A DNA stretch of 58,558 bases from Proteiniphilum sp. UBA4084. GTDB taxonomy: Bacteria > Bacteroidota > Bacteroidia > Bacteroidales > Dysgonomonadaceae. Both the position numbers and the translations under genes were made by a program. Each line of letters starts with the position of its first letter. Position 1 is the first letter of the stretch. This document shows, one piece after another, positions 27,258-36,320 of this stretch. The notes under the pieces were generated by a model, which saw only the letters and a list, made by a program, of their open reading frames with translations, made no database searches and was not told where the DNA came from. The stretch covers positions 752 through 59,309 of the forward strand of contig DFYK01000025.1 in NCBI GenBank assembly GCA_002383605.1. Direction: 5' to 3'.

Positions 27258-28151
27258 ATGAAGAATAGAAAGAAACTGATTTTATCCTTTCTCATTGGTA
27301 TATCATACATGAATGTTGCGGCTCAACGGCTTATCGTACGAGCCGATGACATTGGCATGTCGCATGCCTCGAATGTGGGTGTTATAAAAAGCTATACCGA
27401 TGGAATCACCACTTCCGTGGAATTGATGGTGGTTACTCCATGGTTACCCGAGGCTGTTAAGATGCTAAAAAAATATCCCAAGCTGAACGTGGGTTTGCAC
27501 GTGGCCTTCACGAGCGAATGGGAAAACATGAAATGGCGGCCTTTGACGAAATGCCCCACGTTGACGGATGAAAATGGCTACTTCTTACTATCCGCTTTTC
27601 CCAATCCCAATTATCCGGGCGAAAGCATGATAGAACGGAAAGATGAAATAAGCCTGGCGGAGTTCGAGACTGAGTTTCGTGCACAAATTGAACTCGCCCT
27701 TAAACTTATGCCGCGCATCGATCATATAAGCGGACACATGCGGTGGGGAATCGTGAGCCCTGAGATAACTGCTTCCGCCGAACGTATCTCAGGCGAGTAT
27801 GGTCTACTCTTTGCCGATGGACAAAGCAAAACCATGCAGGAGTTACAAATAGATAGATTTCCTATGCCTTTGGGATTAAAACCCGGTGAACGTGAAGCCA
27901 AATTCATCGACGCACTCGACAAACTGGAAAGAGGAAAAACTTATCTTTTCGTTGAACATCCGGCAATGGGTGGCGATGAAATGGAAGGAATTTTCCATAA
28001 GGGATATGAGAATGTTTCGGTAGATCGCCAGGATGTACTTGATCTTTTCACCAATCTAAAAATACAAACACTTATTAAAGAGAGAGGGATAGAGTTGATT
28101 AGTTACAGGCAATTAATTGAAGAAAATCATAATAAAAAAATAATTGAATGA
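27258..28151 (+). CDS. Exported ChbG/HpnK (YdjC-like) carbohydrate deacetylase
   Basis: A 297-residue protein of the YdjC/ChbG fold, whose known members deacetylate N-acetylated or acetylated oligosaccharides with a divalent metal. The metal site is visible: D30/D31 in IVRADDIGMSHASN, H81 in VGLHVAFTSEW, and H156/H160 in IDHISGHMRWG. An N-terminal signal peptide (residues 1-22, ending NVAAQ) sends it to the periplasm, whereas classical ChbG is cytosolic. It overlaps the next esterase by 4 nt (ATGA), so translation is coupled. This supports a role in stripping acyl groups from the glycan. The substrate is unknown. Confidence 0.85.
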   Translation: MKNRKKLILSFLIGISYMNVAAQRLIVRADDIGMSHASNVGVIKSYTDGITTSVELMVVTPWLPEAVKMLKKYPKLNVGLHVAFTSEWENMKWRPLTKCPTLTDENGYFLLSAFPNPNYPGESMIERKDEISLAEFETEFRAQIELALKLMPRIDHISGHMRWGIVSPEITASAERISGEYGLLFADGQSKTMQELQIDRFPMPLGLKPGEREAKFIDALDKLERGKTYLFVEHPAMGGDEMEGIFHKGYENVSVDRQDVLDLFTNLKIQTLIKERGIELISYRQLIEENHNKKIIE

Positions 28152-29026
28152 AAAAGAACATTGTATTGTTGCTGGCATTATTCATCAGCATAGGGGTTTC
28201 GGCACAATTCGGCCCGGGGCCCCAGAGCAAGATCGTGACCGACAGCATCCATAGTGAAATACTGAAAGCAGGCCGTGCTTATAACATCTTCCTGCCACAG
28301 AGCTATGAAGTATATAAGGAGAAAAAATATCCTGTCCTTTATCTGTTACATGGTATGATGGATACCAATCAGGGATGGACCATGCGGGGACATTTGAAAG
28401 ATGTAATGGATCAGCTGGTTGCTTCGGGCGAAGTGAGCGAAATGATCATCGTTACACCCAATGCCGGTGGAAATGTATATGCCGGTGACTGGAACGGCTA
28501 CTTCAACATGCCGGGATGGGCCTATGAGGATTTCTTTTACAAGGAGTTTTTACCTTACGTCGAAAAAAAATACAGGGTTATAGGAGACAAAAAGCACCGT
28601 GCTATCGCTGGTCTTTCAATGGGTGGAGGAGGAGCAACAAACTACGCACAGCGCCATCCCGATATGTATTGCGCTGTTTATGCCATGAGTGCACTGATGA
28701 GCATTCCCGGGGAAGGTGCTGCCCCATCACAGAATCCCGATGACAAGATGGGCATCCTGACAAAATCGGTCATGGAGAACAGCTGTGTGAAATTAGTAGA
28801 AGAGGCGGATGAAAGAACTAAGGAACAATTGCGCAACATACAATGGTTTGTAGATTGCGGCGACGATGATTTTCTGTTAGACCGGAATATAGAGTTCACG
28901 CAAGCCATGCGTAAAGCACAAATTCCTTGCCAGTTTCGTGTTCGAGATGGTGGTCACACCTGGGAATATTGGCATTCAGCCCTCTATATAAGTCTCCTTT
29001 TTATCTCTCGTTCTTTCGGCAAATAA
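28148..29026 (+). CDS. CE1-like exported esterase (feruloyl/acetyl esterase type)
   Basis: A 292-residue alpha/beta-hydrolase of the esterase D/CE1 type with signal peptide (residues 1-20, ending SAQ). The nucleophile is S157 in AGLSMGGGGATNYAQ, the oxyanion-side motif is YPVLYLLHGMMDTNQGW, and the catalytic histidine is in RDGGHTWEYWHSALY near the end. These are the CE1 signatures shared by feruloyl and acetylxylan esterases. It overlaps the ChbG-like gene by 4 nt. A second esterase follows. Expected to remove ester decorations from glycan chains in the periplasm; whether ferulate or acetate cannot be told. Confidence 0.9.
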   Translation: MKKNIVLLLALFISIGVSAQFGPGPQSKIVTDSIHSEILKAGRAYNIFLPQSYEVYKEKKYPVLYLLHGMMDTNQGWTMRGHLKDVMDQLVASGEVSEMIIVTPNAGGNVYAGDWNGYFNMPGWAYEDFFYKEFLPYVEKKYRVIGDKKHRAIAGLSMGGGGATNYAQRHPDMYCAVYAMSALMSIPGEGAAPSQNPDDKMGILTKSVMENSCVKLVEEADERTKEQLRNIQWFVDCGDDDFLLDRNIEFTQAMRKAQIPCQFRVRDGGHTWEYWHSALYISLLFISRSFGK

Positions 29027-29063
29027 ATCTTGAACTTTACAAAACCAACATAAATAAAAAAAC

Positions 29064-30272
29064 ATGAAACGTATTACAATTTTAGGAATGGCACTGTTGA
29101 TGTGTACAATACTATTCGCACAACAGGCACTTTGGGGTGATGAAACGATTGTTTCACCGGAAATTCACGAGGATAACACCGTAACTTTCCGTTTGAGAGC
29201 ACCCAAAGCGGTGAAAGTAGAAGTTACGGGTGATTTCCTGGCACCGCAAAAAATAGAGACCCAGTTTGGTAAGTTTGATATGCCGGGAAGAGTTGAATTA
29301 AAAGAGGGCGAAAAAGGGGTGTGGGAATACACAACTCCCGAACCATTGGCTTCTGAACTTTACAGTTATACCTTTATAGTTGACGGCCTGCAAATGAACG
29401 ATCCGGCTAACGTGGCCATGATTCGCGATGTGGCATCCGTAACGAATGTATTTATTATTTCCGGTGATCGCGGAGATTTATACAAGGTAAAAGATGTGCC
29501 CCACGGCACAGTTGCACGCAGATGGTATGACAGCCCTACATTAAAAGAGCAGCGCCGCATCACCATTTACACCCCTCCCGGTTACGAAAACAGCAAACAG
29601 ACTTATCCGGTGTTTTATCTGCTTCATGGCTCTGGAGGCGACGAAGAAGCATGGATCGCTTTGGGACGGACAGCTCAGATTATGGACAACCTGATTGCAC
29701 AAGGTAAAGCCAAGCCAATGATTGTTGTGATGCCAAACGGACATACCCAGAATGCTGCTGCCCCGGGTGAGTCTGCCCGAGAATACAAACCTGCAATGGG
29801 TGGAGGCCAGCGTGAAGCGGTTGCCAGTATGGAGGATAGTTTTGGCGATATCATCAACTTCGTTGAAACCAACTACCGGGTGAAGAAAAACAAAGCGAAC
29901 CGTGCTATTGCAGGTTTATCAATGGGGGGAATGCATTCTTCTGCTATATCGGCTCAATATGCAAATACCTTCAATTACATCGGCGTGTTTTCAGCACCTC
30001 CCATTGCCACGATGATGGCACGTAATAACGAAGAAAGTGCAAAATATGCGGCAGAGTTTGTGAAAAAACTGCAGGTTCAGCAAAAAAATGGTTTTACACT
30101 TTACTGGATTGCCTGCGGAAATACAGATTTCCTGTATCAGGGTGTTCTGGACAGCATGAAGAAGATGGATGAAATAAGCTTTGATTATACTTACAGAGAA
30201 AGCGATGGGGGGCATATCTGGAGAAATTGGCGCATTTATCTTACTGAATTCGCTCCCATGTTATTCAAGTAA
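29064..30272 (+). CDS. CE1-like esterase with N-terminal E-set (CBM48-like) domain
   Basis: A 402-residue exported esterase. After the signal peptide (residues 1-20) comes an immunoglobulin-like E-set/CBM48-type domain (about 28-135; NTVTFRLRAPKAVKVEVTGDF), then a CE1 alpha/beta-hydrolase: YPVFYLLHGSGGDEEAW, nucleophile S286 in AGLSMGGMHSSAIS, and the histidine in SDGGHIWRNWRIYL. This architecture is typical of PUL feruloyl and acetyl esterases. It starts 37 nt after the first esterase and is followed by two GH3 genes, so two non-identical esterases serve the same glycan. Confidence 0.9.
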   Translation: MKRITILGMALLMCTILFAQQALWGDETIVSPEIHEDNTVTFRLRAPKAVKVEVTGDFLAPQKIETQFGKFDMPGRVELKEGEKGVWEYTTPEPLASELYSYTFIVDGLQMNDPANVAMIRDVASVTNVFIISGDRGDLYKVKDVPHGTVARRWYDSPTLKEQRRITIYTPPGYENSKQTYPVFYLLHGSGGDEEAWIALGRTAQIMDNLIAQGKAKPMIVVMPNGHTQNAAAPGESAREYKPAMGGGQREAVASMEDSFGDIINFVETNYRVKKNKANRAIAGLSMGGMHSSAISAQYANTFNYIGVFSAPPIATMMARNNEESAKYAAEFVKKLQVQQKNGFTLYWIACGNTDFLYQGVLDSMKKMDEISFDYTYRESDGGHIWRNWRIYLTEFAPMLFK

Positions 30273-30307
30273 CCGGCATTCAAAATACAGGATCAGTCCA
30301 TATTGAA

Positions 30308-32647
30308 ATGAAGAAAAAAATATTTTTAATGACGCTTGTTCTTACCATGTTGGTTGCTTGTGGATCAAAATTACCGCAACTGGGTAAATCCTTTATTGAC
30401 GATGTAATTGCAGCCATGACCCTGGAAGAGAAAGCACATCTGGTAGTTGGTACCGGAATGGCCGGGTTTACAGGTGAAAGCGCAGTGATTGGTGAAACAG
30501 GTAGTTTTGTGCCGGGTGCCGCCGGCACAACTTACCCCATCAAACGCCTTGGCATCCCAGCTGTTGTTTTGGCCGATGGGCCTGCCGGATTGAGAATCAA
30601 CGCCACGCGGGAGGGCGATTCTGCCACCTACTACTGTACCCACTTTCCGATTGGAACATTGCTGGCCTCTACCTGGAATCAGGATTTGGTTGAGGAGGTA
30701 GGTAAAGCCATTGGAAATGAAGTTTTGGAATATGGCGCAGATATATTACTTGCTCCCGCATTAAATATTCATCGCAATCCACTCTGTGGGCGCAATTTCG
30801 AGTATTACTCCGAAGACCCGGTGGTTTCCGGGAAAATTGCTGCTGCTTACGTGCGTGGTGTGCAAAGCAATGGAGTGGGAACCTCTATCAAACATTTTGC
30901 GGTAAATAATCAGGAGACTAACCGCATGGCCAACGATGCCCGTGTTTCTCCACGTGCTTTGCGGGAGATATATCTGAAAGGTTTCGAAATCACGGTGAAA
31001 GAATCGGAACCCTGGACGGTGATGTCTTCTTACAATTGTTTGAATGGCATCTACACTTCCGAGAGTGTGGAATTGCAAACGACACTTTTACGTGACGAAT
31101 GGGGATTCAAGGGAATCGTGATGACCGATTGGTTCGCAGGTAAAGATGCCGTAGCACAGATGATAGCCGGCAACGATATGTTGCAACCCGGTACCGATCA
31201 GCAGTACGAAGAGATTGTAAATGCAGTGAAAGAGAATAGATTGGAAGAAGCAATACTCGACCGGAATGTGAAACGTATTCTTGAAATGATATTGCAAACG
31301 CCTAAATTCAAAGGATATCGTTACTCCAATAAGCCTGATCTGAAGGCACATGCCGCTGTTACACGCCAGTCGGCTACAGAAGGTATGGTGTTGTTGAAAA
31401 ATGAGGACTCCGTTCTTCCTTTGTCAACAGATATCAAAAATGTGTCACTCTTTGGCTGTACTTCTTACGACTTCGTAGCAGGTGGCACCGGTTCGGGCAA
31501 TGTAAACCGAGCCTATACCGTATCCTTATCAGAAGGTTTGAAGAATGCCGGTTATCATGTGGATGAATCATTGAAGCATGCATATGAGCAATACAATGAG
31601 GCAGAGAATAAACGAAACGCACCGGATCCTGCAAATCAGTTTTCCCGTTTTATGCCCACTCCCCGTCCGGTGGAGATGGCGCTGACTCCTGGACAAATTC
31701 AAAAACAGGTAGCAGCTACCGATGTGGCATTGGTTACATTGGGACGGATGTCCGGGGAGTTTGTCGATCGTGCAGCCAGTGATTTCGGCTTGAGCAAAGA
31801 GGAACTACAGATGCTGCAAGAGGTAACCAAAGCATTCCATGCTGCTGGAAAACCTGTGGTAGTGGTGTTGAATATTGGCGGTGTTGTAGAAACGGCCTCC
31901 TGGAAAAACATACCCGATGCGATCCTCTGCGCCTGGCAGGCAGGGCTGGAAGGTGGAAACAGCGTGGCCGATGTGTTGAGTGGCAAAGCTTCTCCGTCGG
32001 GTAAACTTCCGATGACCTTCCCTGTGAAACTTGAGGATGTAGCATCATCTGCCAACTTCCCCATCGATCTGAAAACTAACATCGACTTGGCAAACAAGGG
32101 AGAGAAGAAAAATGAGGTGAAGAATGTAGATTATACCAATTACGGAGAGGATATTTTCGTGGGCTACCGTTATTTCGACAGCTTCGGGGAACAGGTTTCT
32201 TATCCTTTCGGTTACGGCCTATCCTATACCACATTTGACTATGGTAATCCAAAGATAGAAGAAGAAAATGGGGCATATATAGTCAGAGTAGATGTCAAAA
32301 ATAGTGGAGAAGCTGCCGGTAAGGAAGTTGTACAGCTTTATGTTGCAGCTCCCGAAAGTGAAAAGGTGGATAAGCCGAAAAAAGAATTGAAAGCTTTTGC
32401 TAAAACCAAAGAATTGAATCCCGGTGAAAAGGAAACCATTGCGATGGAAGTAAAGGCTGCCGATCTGGCCTATTATGATGAATCTTCATCTTCATGGGTG
32501 GTTGATGCCGGAATCTATCAATTTTTGATGGGTGCATCTTCCTGCAATATCAGAGCATCATTGGATGCAGAAGTTGCCGCTTCTTCCGTGAAGACGAACG
32601 ACATCCTAAAACTACGAGAGCCACTTACTGTGTTACATAGTAAATAA
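30308..32647 (+). CDS. GH3 family beta-glycosidase (lipoprotein)
   Basis: A 779-residue glycoside hydrolase family 3 enzyme that removes beta-linked glucose or xylose from non-reducing ends. The lipobox MLVAC places it on a membrane. The TIM-barrel has LADGPAGLRI and SSYNCLNGIYTSES, with nucleophile D274 in GIVMTDWFAGKD. The sandwich domain carries GCTSYDFVAGGTGSGNVN. A fibronectin-III-like domain with GYGLSYTTFDYGN and SGEAAGKEVVQLYV ends the protein. Specificity (glucoside or xyloside) is not determined by these motifs. It lies in the PUL operon 35 nt after the second esterase. Confidence 0.93.
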   Translation: MKKKIFLMTLVLTMLVACGSKLPQLGKSFIDDVIAAMTLEEKAHLVVGTGMAGFTGESAVIGETGSFVPGAAGTTYPIKRLGIPAVVLADGPAGLRINATREGDSATYYCTHFPIGTLLASTWNQDLVEEVGKAIGNEVLEYGADILLAPALNIHRNPLCGRNFEYYSEDPVVSGKIAAAYVRGVQSNGVGTSIKHFAVNNQETNRMANDARVSPRALREIYLKGFEITVKESEPWTVMSSYNCLNGIYTSESVELQTTLLRDEWGFKGIVMTDWFAGKDAVAQMIAGNDMLQPGTDQQYEEIVNAVKENRLEEAILDRNVKRILEMILQTPKFKGYRYSNKPDLKAHAAVTRQSATEGMVLLKNEDSVLPLSTDIKNVSLFGCTSYDFVAGGTGSGNVNRAYTVSLSEGLKNAGYHVDESLKHAYEQYNEAENKRNAPDPANQFSRFMPTPRPVEMALTPGQIQKQVAATDVALVTLGRMSGEFVDRAASDFGLSKEELQMLQEVTKAFHAAGKPVVVVLNIGGVVETASWKNIPDAILCAWQAGLEGGNSVADVLSGKASPSGKLPMTFPVKLEDVASSANFPIDLKTNIDLANKGEKKNEVKNVDYTNYGEDIFVGYRYFDSFGEQVSYPFGYGLSYTTFDYGNPKIEEENGAYIVRVDVKNSGEAAGKEVVQLYVAAPESEKVDKPKKELKAFAKTKELNPGEKETIAMEVKAADLAYYDESSSSWVVDAGIYQFLMGASSCNIRASLDAEVAASSVKTNDILKLREPLTVLHSK

Positions 32648-32719
32648 GTAGAGTTTATCATACAATAGCCTGCCATCTGTCAGTGTGGGTTGTTGTTCAC
32701 AGAAAAGAATAATAAAACA

Positions 32720-35209
32720 ATGAATAAGAAACTGATCATATCTTTGGCCATGTTCGGTATCGCGTTGTCCGTATCATCTCAGTCAATCATTGCCCCTGCC
32801 ATACCTAAGGATGAGCAAATGGAACGGAAGATTGAAGCGTTGCTGCTAAAGATGACACTCGAGGAGAAGGTGGGGCAGATGACCGAACTATCCATCGACT
32901 TGTTGCAAAAGCGCACCAATCCGTTCGCCGGACTCAACCCGCAGACTATGACGGTTGCCGACCTGAAAAAGATAGTTCGGGATTATCAACTGGAGAAGGA
33001 GTTTACTTTGGGAAATGAGATGCCTTCGCAGGAGGTGATGATGACACTTTATCAGCGCATTATGGGTATTGAAAGTGCCAAAGAATTTCTGATTGATGAA
33101 GAGATGCTTGAAACCATAATCGGGAAATATAAGGTGGGTTCCATCCTGAATGTCCCAGGCGGTGTGGCGCAAACTCCCAAAAAGTGGCAAGAAATCATCC
33201 AACAGATTCAGGAGAAATCGATGGAGGCGATAGGTATCCCTTGCGCGTACGGTGTGGACCAGATTCACGGAACCACTTATACGCTTGGAGGAACTTTCTT
33301 CCCACAAAGTATCAATATGGCTGCTGCTTTTAACCGTACGCTGACTCGTGAGGGTGCACGTATTTCTGCTTATGAGACAAAAGCGGGGAGCATCCCTTGG
33401 ACCTATGCCCCGGTAACCGACCTGGGGCGTGACCCACGCTGGTCCCGTATGTGGGAGAGTTATGGAGAAGACGGCTATTTGAACGCTGAGATGGGGCGTG
33501 AGTCGGTTCTTGGCTTTCAAGGAGACAATCCCAACCAAATCGGGAAGAAGAGCATTGCTGCCTGTATGAAACACTACATGGGTTATGGCGTACCTGTTTC
33601 TGGCAAGGACCGCACTCCTTCGTCCATCTCGACGCAGGATATGCGTGAGAAGCATTTTGCACCTTTCCTTGAAATGGTAAATGCAGGAGCACTTTCTATC
33701 ATGGTGAATTCAGGTATCAATAACGGACTCCCTTTCCACGCCAATTATGAACTCCTGACCGAATGGCTGAAAGAAGATCTCAACTGGGACGGATTAATTG
33801 TGACTGACTGGGCAGATATCAATAACTTATATGCACGCGATCGTGTCGCCCGGAACAAGAAAGAGGCTATTAGGCTGGCTATCAATGCTGGAATTGATAT
33901 GTCGATGGATCCTTACGATTTGAACTTCTGTACCCTTTTGAAAGAGTTGGTGGAGGAGGGTGAAGTGCCAATGAGTCGCATTGATGATGCTGTTCGCCGC
34001 GTGTTGCGTATGAAGTTCCGTCTCAACCTGTTTGAAAAGCCTTATTACGATTTGAAGGATTTCCCCCTGTTTGGAAGTGAAGAACATGCTGCCGTGGCTC
34101 TTGCTGCAGCAGAGGAGTCACTGGTATTGCTGAAAAATTCTGATCACATCCTGCCCCTTGAAAAAGGAAAAAAAATACTGCTTGCAGGTCCGAATGCCAA
34201 TTCCATGCGTACACTCAACGGTGGCTGGTCTTATTCCTGGCAGGGTGATAAAGCAGATGAATTGGCTGTCGATTACAACACCATCTTTGAATCGCTTACC
34301 CATAAGTTTGGTGCAGAGAATGTCAGGTATGAACCAGGCATTACATACAAACAGGGCGGTCAGTGGCACGAAGAAAACACACCCGAGATAGAGAAGGCTG
34401 TAGCTGCAGCAGCAGATGTTGATTATATCATAGTGTGCATTGGAGAGAACTCCTATTGTGAAACGCCGGGGAACCTGACAAATCTCACTCTTTCTCAAAA
34501 TCAGTCTGACCTGGTGAAAGCGCTTGCCCGTACCGGTAAACCCATCATACTGGTACTGAATGAAGGACGTCCCCGCCTGATAGCCGATATTGAACCGCTT
34601 TCGAAAGCAGTCGTCCATGTCATGCTCCCGGGCAACTATGGAGGCGATGCGTTAGCAAATCTTATTGCAGGTGACGTGAATTTCAGTGGAAAGCTACCTT
34701 TTACTTATCCCAAAGAGATCAACTCCCTTGTTACGTATGATCACAAGCCAAGCGAACACACCGACAAGCAGATGGAAGGTGCTTACAATTACGATGCACA
34801 GGTGTCGGTACAATGGGCCTTTGGCTATGGATTAAGTTATACCACGTTCGAATACAGCAACCTCAAAGTGGATAAATCTGAGTTTGTGTCCGATGATGCA
34901 CTTACCTTCACGGTTGATGTAAAGAATACCGGAGAGCGTGCTGGCAAAGAGAGTGTTTTGCTGTTCAGCAGTGACTTGGTAGCTTCTCTTACTCCCGATA
35001 TCCGTCGTCTCCGTGCTTTCGAAAAGATCGCATTGAATCCCGGCGAAACGAAAACCGTGACGCTCAAAGTGAAAGGTTCCGATCTGGCTTTTGTAGGCTA
35101 TGATGGGAAATGGCTTTTGGAGGAAGGTGATTTCCGAATACAGATAGGAAACCAAATCGTGAATATTGTTTGTACCGATACAAAAAAGTGGGAAAGTCCC
35201 AACAGATAA
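32720..35209 (+). CDS. GH3 family beta-glucosidase/xylosidase, exported
   Basis: An 829-residue GH3 enzyme with signal peptide (residues 1-20, ending SSQ). The start at 32720 (MNKKLIISLAMFG) is preferred; an ATG-like start 30 nt earlier would spoil the signal. The substrate-pocket motif is IPCAYGVDQIHGTTYTLGG, followed by PVTDLGRDPRWSRMWESYGED and KHYMGYG, with nucleophile D363 in GLIVTDWADINNLY. The C-terminus has AFGYGLSYTTFEY and a fibronectin-III-like domain. These features resemble periplasmic BglX-type enzymes. It is clearly distinct in sequence from the first GH3. It closes the PUL and is convergent with gldN. Confidence 0.93.
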   Translation: MNKKLIISLAMFGIALSVSSQSIIAPAIPKDEQMERKIEALLLKMTLEEKVGQMTELSIDLLQKRTNPFAGLNPQTMTVADLKKIVRDYQLEKEFTLGNEMPSQEVMMTLYQRIMGIESAKEFLIDEEMLETIIGKYKVGSILNVPGGVAQTPKKWQEIIQQIQEKSMEAIGIPCAYGVDQIHGTTYTLGGTFFPQSINMAAAFNRTLTREGARISAYETKAGSIPWTYAPVTDLGRDPRWSRMWESYGEDGYLNAEMGRESVLGFQGDNPNQIGKKSIAACMKHYMGYGVPVSGKDRTPSSISTQDMREKHFAPFLEMVNAGALSIMVNSGINNGLPFHANYELLTEWLKEDLNWDGLIVTDWADINNLYARDRVARNKKEAIRLAINAGIDMSMDPYDLNFCTLLKELVEEGEVPMSRIDDAVRRVLRMKFRLNLFEKPYYDLKDFPLFGSEEHAAVALAAAEESLVLLKNSDHILPLEKGKKILLAGPNANSMRTLNGGWSYSWQGDKADELAVDYNTIFESLTHKFGAENVRYEPGITYKQGGQWHEENTPEIEKAVAAAADVDYIIVCIGENSYCETPGNLTNLTLSQNQSDLVKALARTGKPIILVLNEGRPRLIADIEPLSKAVVHVMLPGNYGGDALANLIAGDVNFSGKLPFTYPKEINSLVTYDHKPSEHTDKQMEGAYNYDAQVSVQWAFGYGLSYTTFEYSNLKVDKSEFVSDDALTFTVDVKNTGERAGKESVLLFSSDLVASLTPDIRRLRAFEKIALNPGETKTVTLKVKGSDLAFVGYDGKWLLEEGDFRIQIGNQIVNIVCTDTKKWESPNR

Positions 35210-35298
35210 AATGTGCGGGGGGACGACCGAAGCCGCCCAGGCATCGTGAAGATGGAAAGACGTTAAATTTTATAAAAAACAGGTTCTCATGTATTTAT

Positions 35299-36276
35299 TT
35301 AGTATCGCCGGTCGCGCATGGTTTGTGTGACCCCCTGTACATTCGGGGCTCTTTTGGGAGACCGGCTTCCTGAGCGAAGTTTTGTTTCAAGGCGTGGATT
35401 GATTGTTCTTGATTCTCCTTTGTCAAGGTTTCTTTCAAAGTCGGCCAGTTCGTTTTCTATACGCTTCTGCTCGGCCTTCATCTCTTCGGGCGTGGAGGTG
35501 TACTGTGAGATGGAGAGGTTGCGCGGATTCCCTGCCTTGTAGATATCACCTTCATATCTCCGTTGACGGAAGAAATCGTCGATCGTGCCGAGCATGCTGT
35601 TGTTGAGAGACGATGCCATCACAGGCATGCGACGGGTATAGGGTTCAAGTGTACTGTAGGGTATCCAGAAGAGGGGGTAGCGGGTGGTGACAGCATCGGG
35701 GGTGTCCATACGGTGAAGTACCGGACAAATGGCGAGCGGCGTTACACGGAAAGCGGAGGTGGGGGTGTCTACATAATAGAGCACTTTCAGGAAATACCCC
35801 TGCACTTCGCGGGAAGGAATATCGGCATCGTTCACCACAATGCTGCCGTTTGCGGTCTCATGGTAGATGTCGAACCGGTCCATAAACTCCTGTAAATTGA
35901 TCTGATAGGCTTCCGTGAAATCCTCTCTTCCGTCGAGGTATTCATAGGCCGTGACCGACCCCTTCTCCAGCAGCCGGAAGATGTGAGTGAAGAGGTTCAT
36001 TTTTCCGGCAGTGGCTATTTCCGGGTAATAGAGCGGAGCGTTGGCTTCCCGGGAGAGGTCGAGGTATCGATAGATGATGCGCGACCATCGGGCATTGGCC
36101 ATGGTTTCTTCTTCCTGATCGTTTTGTACTGCGTAGGGGTTGGCCATGATGGTCGCCTGCTGGCTGTTTTCACGCTGACGTCGCTGCTCAATTCTTTCCC
36201 GTGCGGTAGTTTGCGGGTAAAGGACAAAGACTTGCGTCAGTAAAAGGAGTAGGATGAATATTGTACGGGTTGTCAT
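35299..36276 (-). CDS. gldN: GldN/PorN type IX secretion protein
   Basis: A 325-residue periplasmic component that forms the ring with GldK/PorK below the T9SS outer-membrane translocon. A signal peptide is present (residues 1-22, ending LYPQT). The conserved region includes WSRIIYRYLDLSREANAPLYYPE, EYLDGREDFTE and PVLHRMDTPDAVTTRYPLFWIPY, typical of GldN. The C-terminal charged tail (ESRTINPRLETKLRSGS) is low complexity. It is the last gene of porP-gldK-gldL-gldM-gldN. The gldM-gldN spacer holds the heptanucleotide repeat at 36284-36320. Confidence 0.92.
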   Translation of the reverse strand: MTTRTIFILLLLLTQVFVLYPQTTARERIEQRRQRENSQQATIMANPYAVQNDQEEETMANARWSRIIYRYLDLSREANAPLYYPEIATAGKMNLFTHIFRLLEKGSVTAYEYLDGREDFTEAYQINLQEFMDRFDIYHETANGSIVVNDADIPSREVQGYFLKVLYYVDTPTSAFRVTPLAICPVLHRMDTPDAVTTRYPLFWIPYSTLEPYTRRMPVMASSLNNSMLGTIDDFFRQRRYEGDIYKAGNPRNLSISQYTSTPEEMKAEQKRIENELADFERNLDKGESRTINPRLETKLRSGSRSPKRAPNVQGVTQTMRDRRY

Positions 36277-36283
36277 ATTTTTT

Positions 36284-36320
36284 AGCGTTCAGCTGTCAGC
36301 TATCAGCGTTCAGCTTTTTT
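36284..36320 (+). repeat. Heptanucleotide tandem repeat in the gldM-gldN spacer
   Basis: Units AGCGTTC, AGCTGTC, AGCTATC, AGCGTTC, then AGCTTTTTT. The array occupies nearly the whole 42-nt spacer between gldM and gldN, and its T-run reaches the gldM stop codon (TAA on the - strand at 36319-36321). It has the same four-unit layout as the copy at 4199. Confidence 0.9.
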
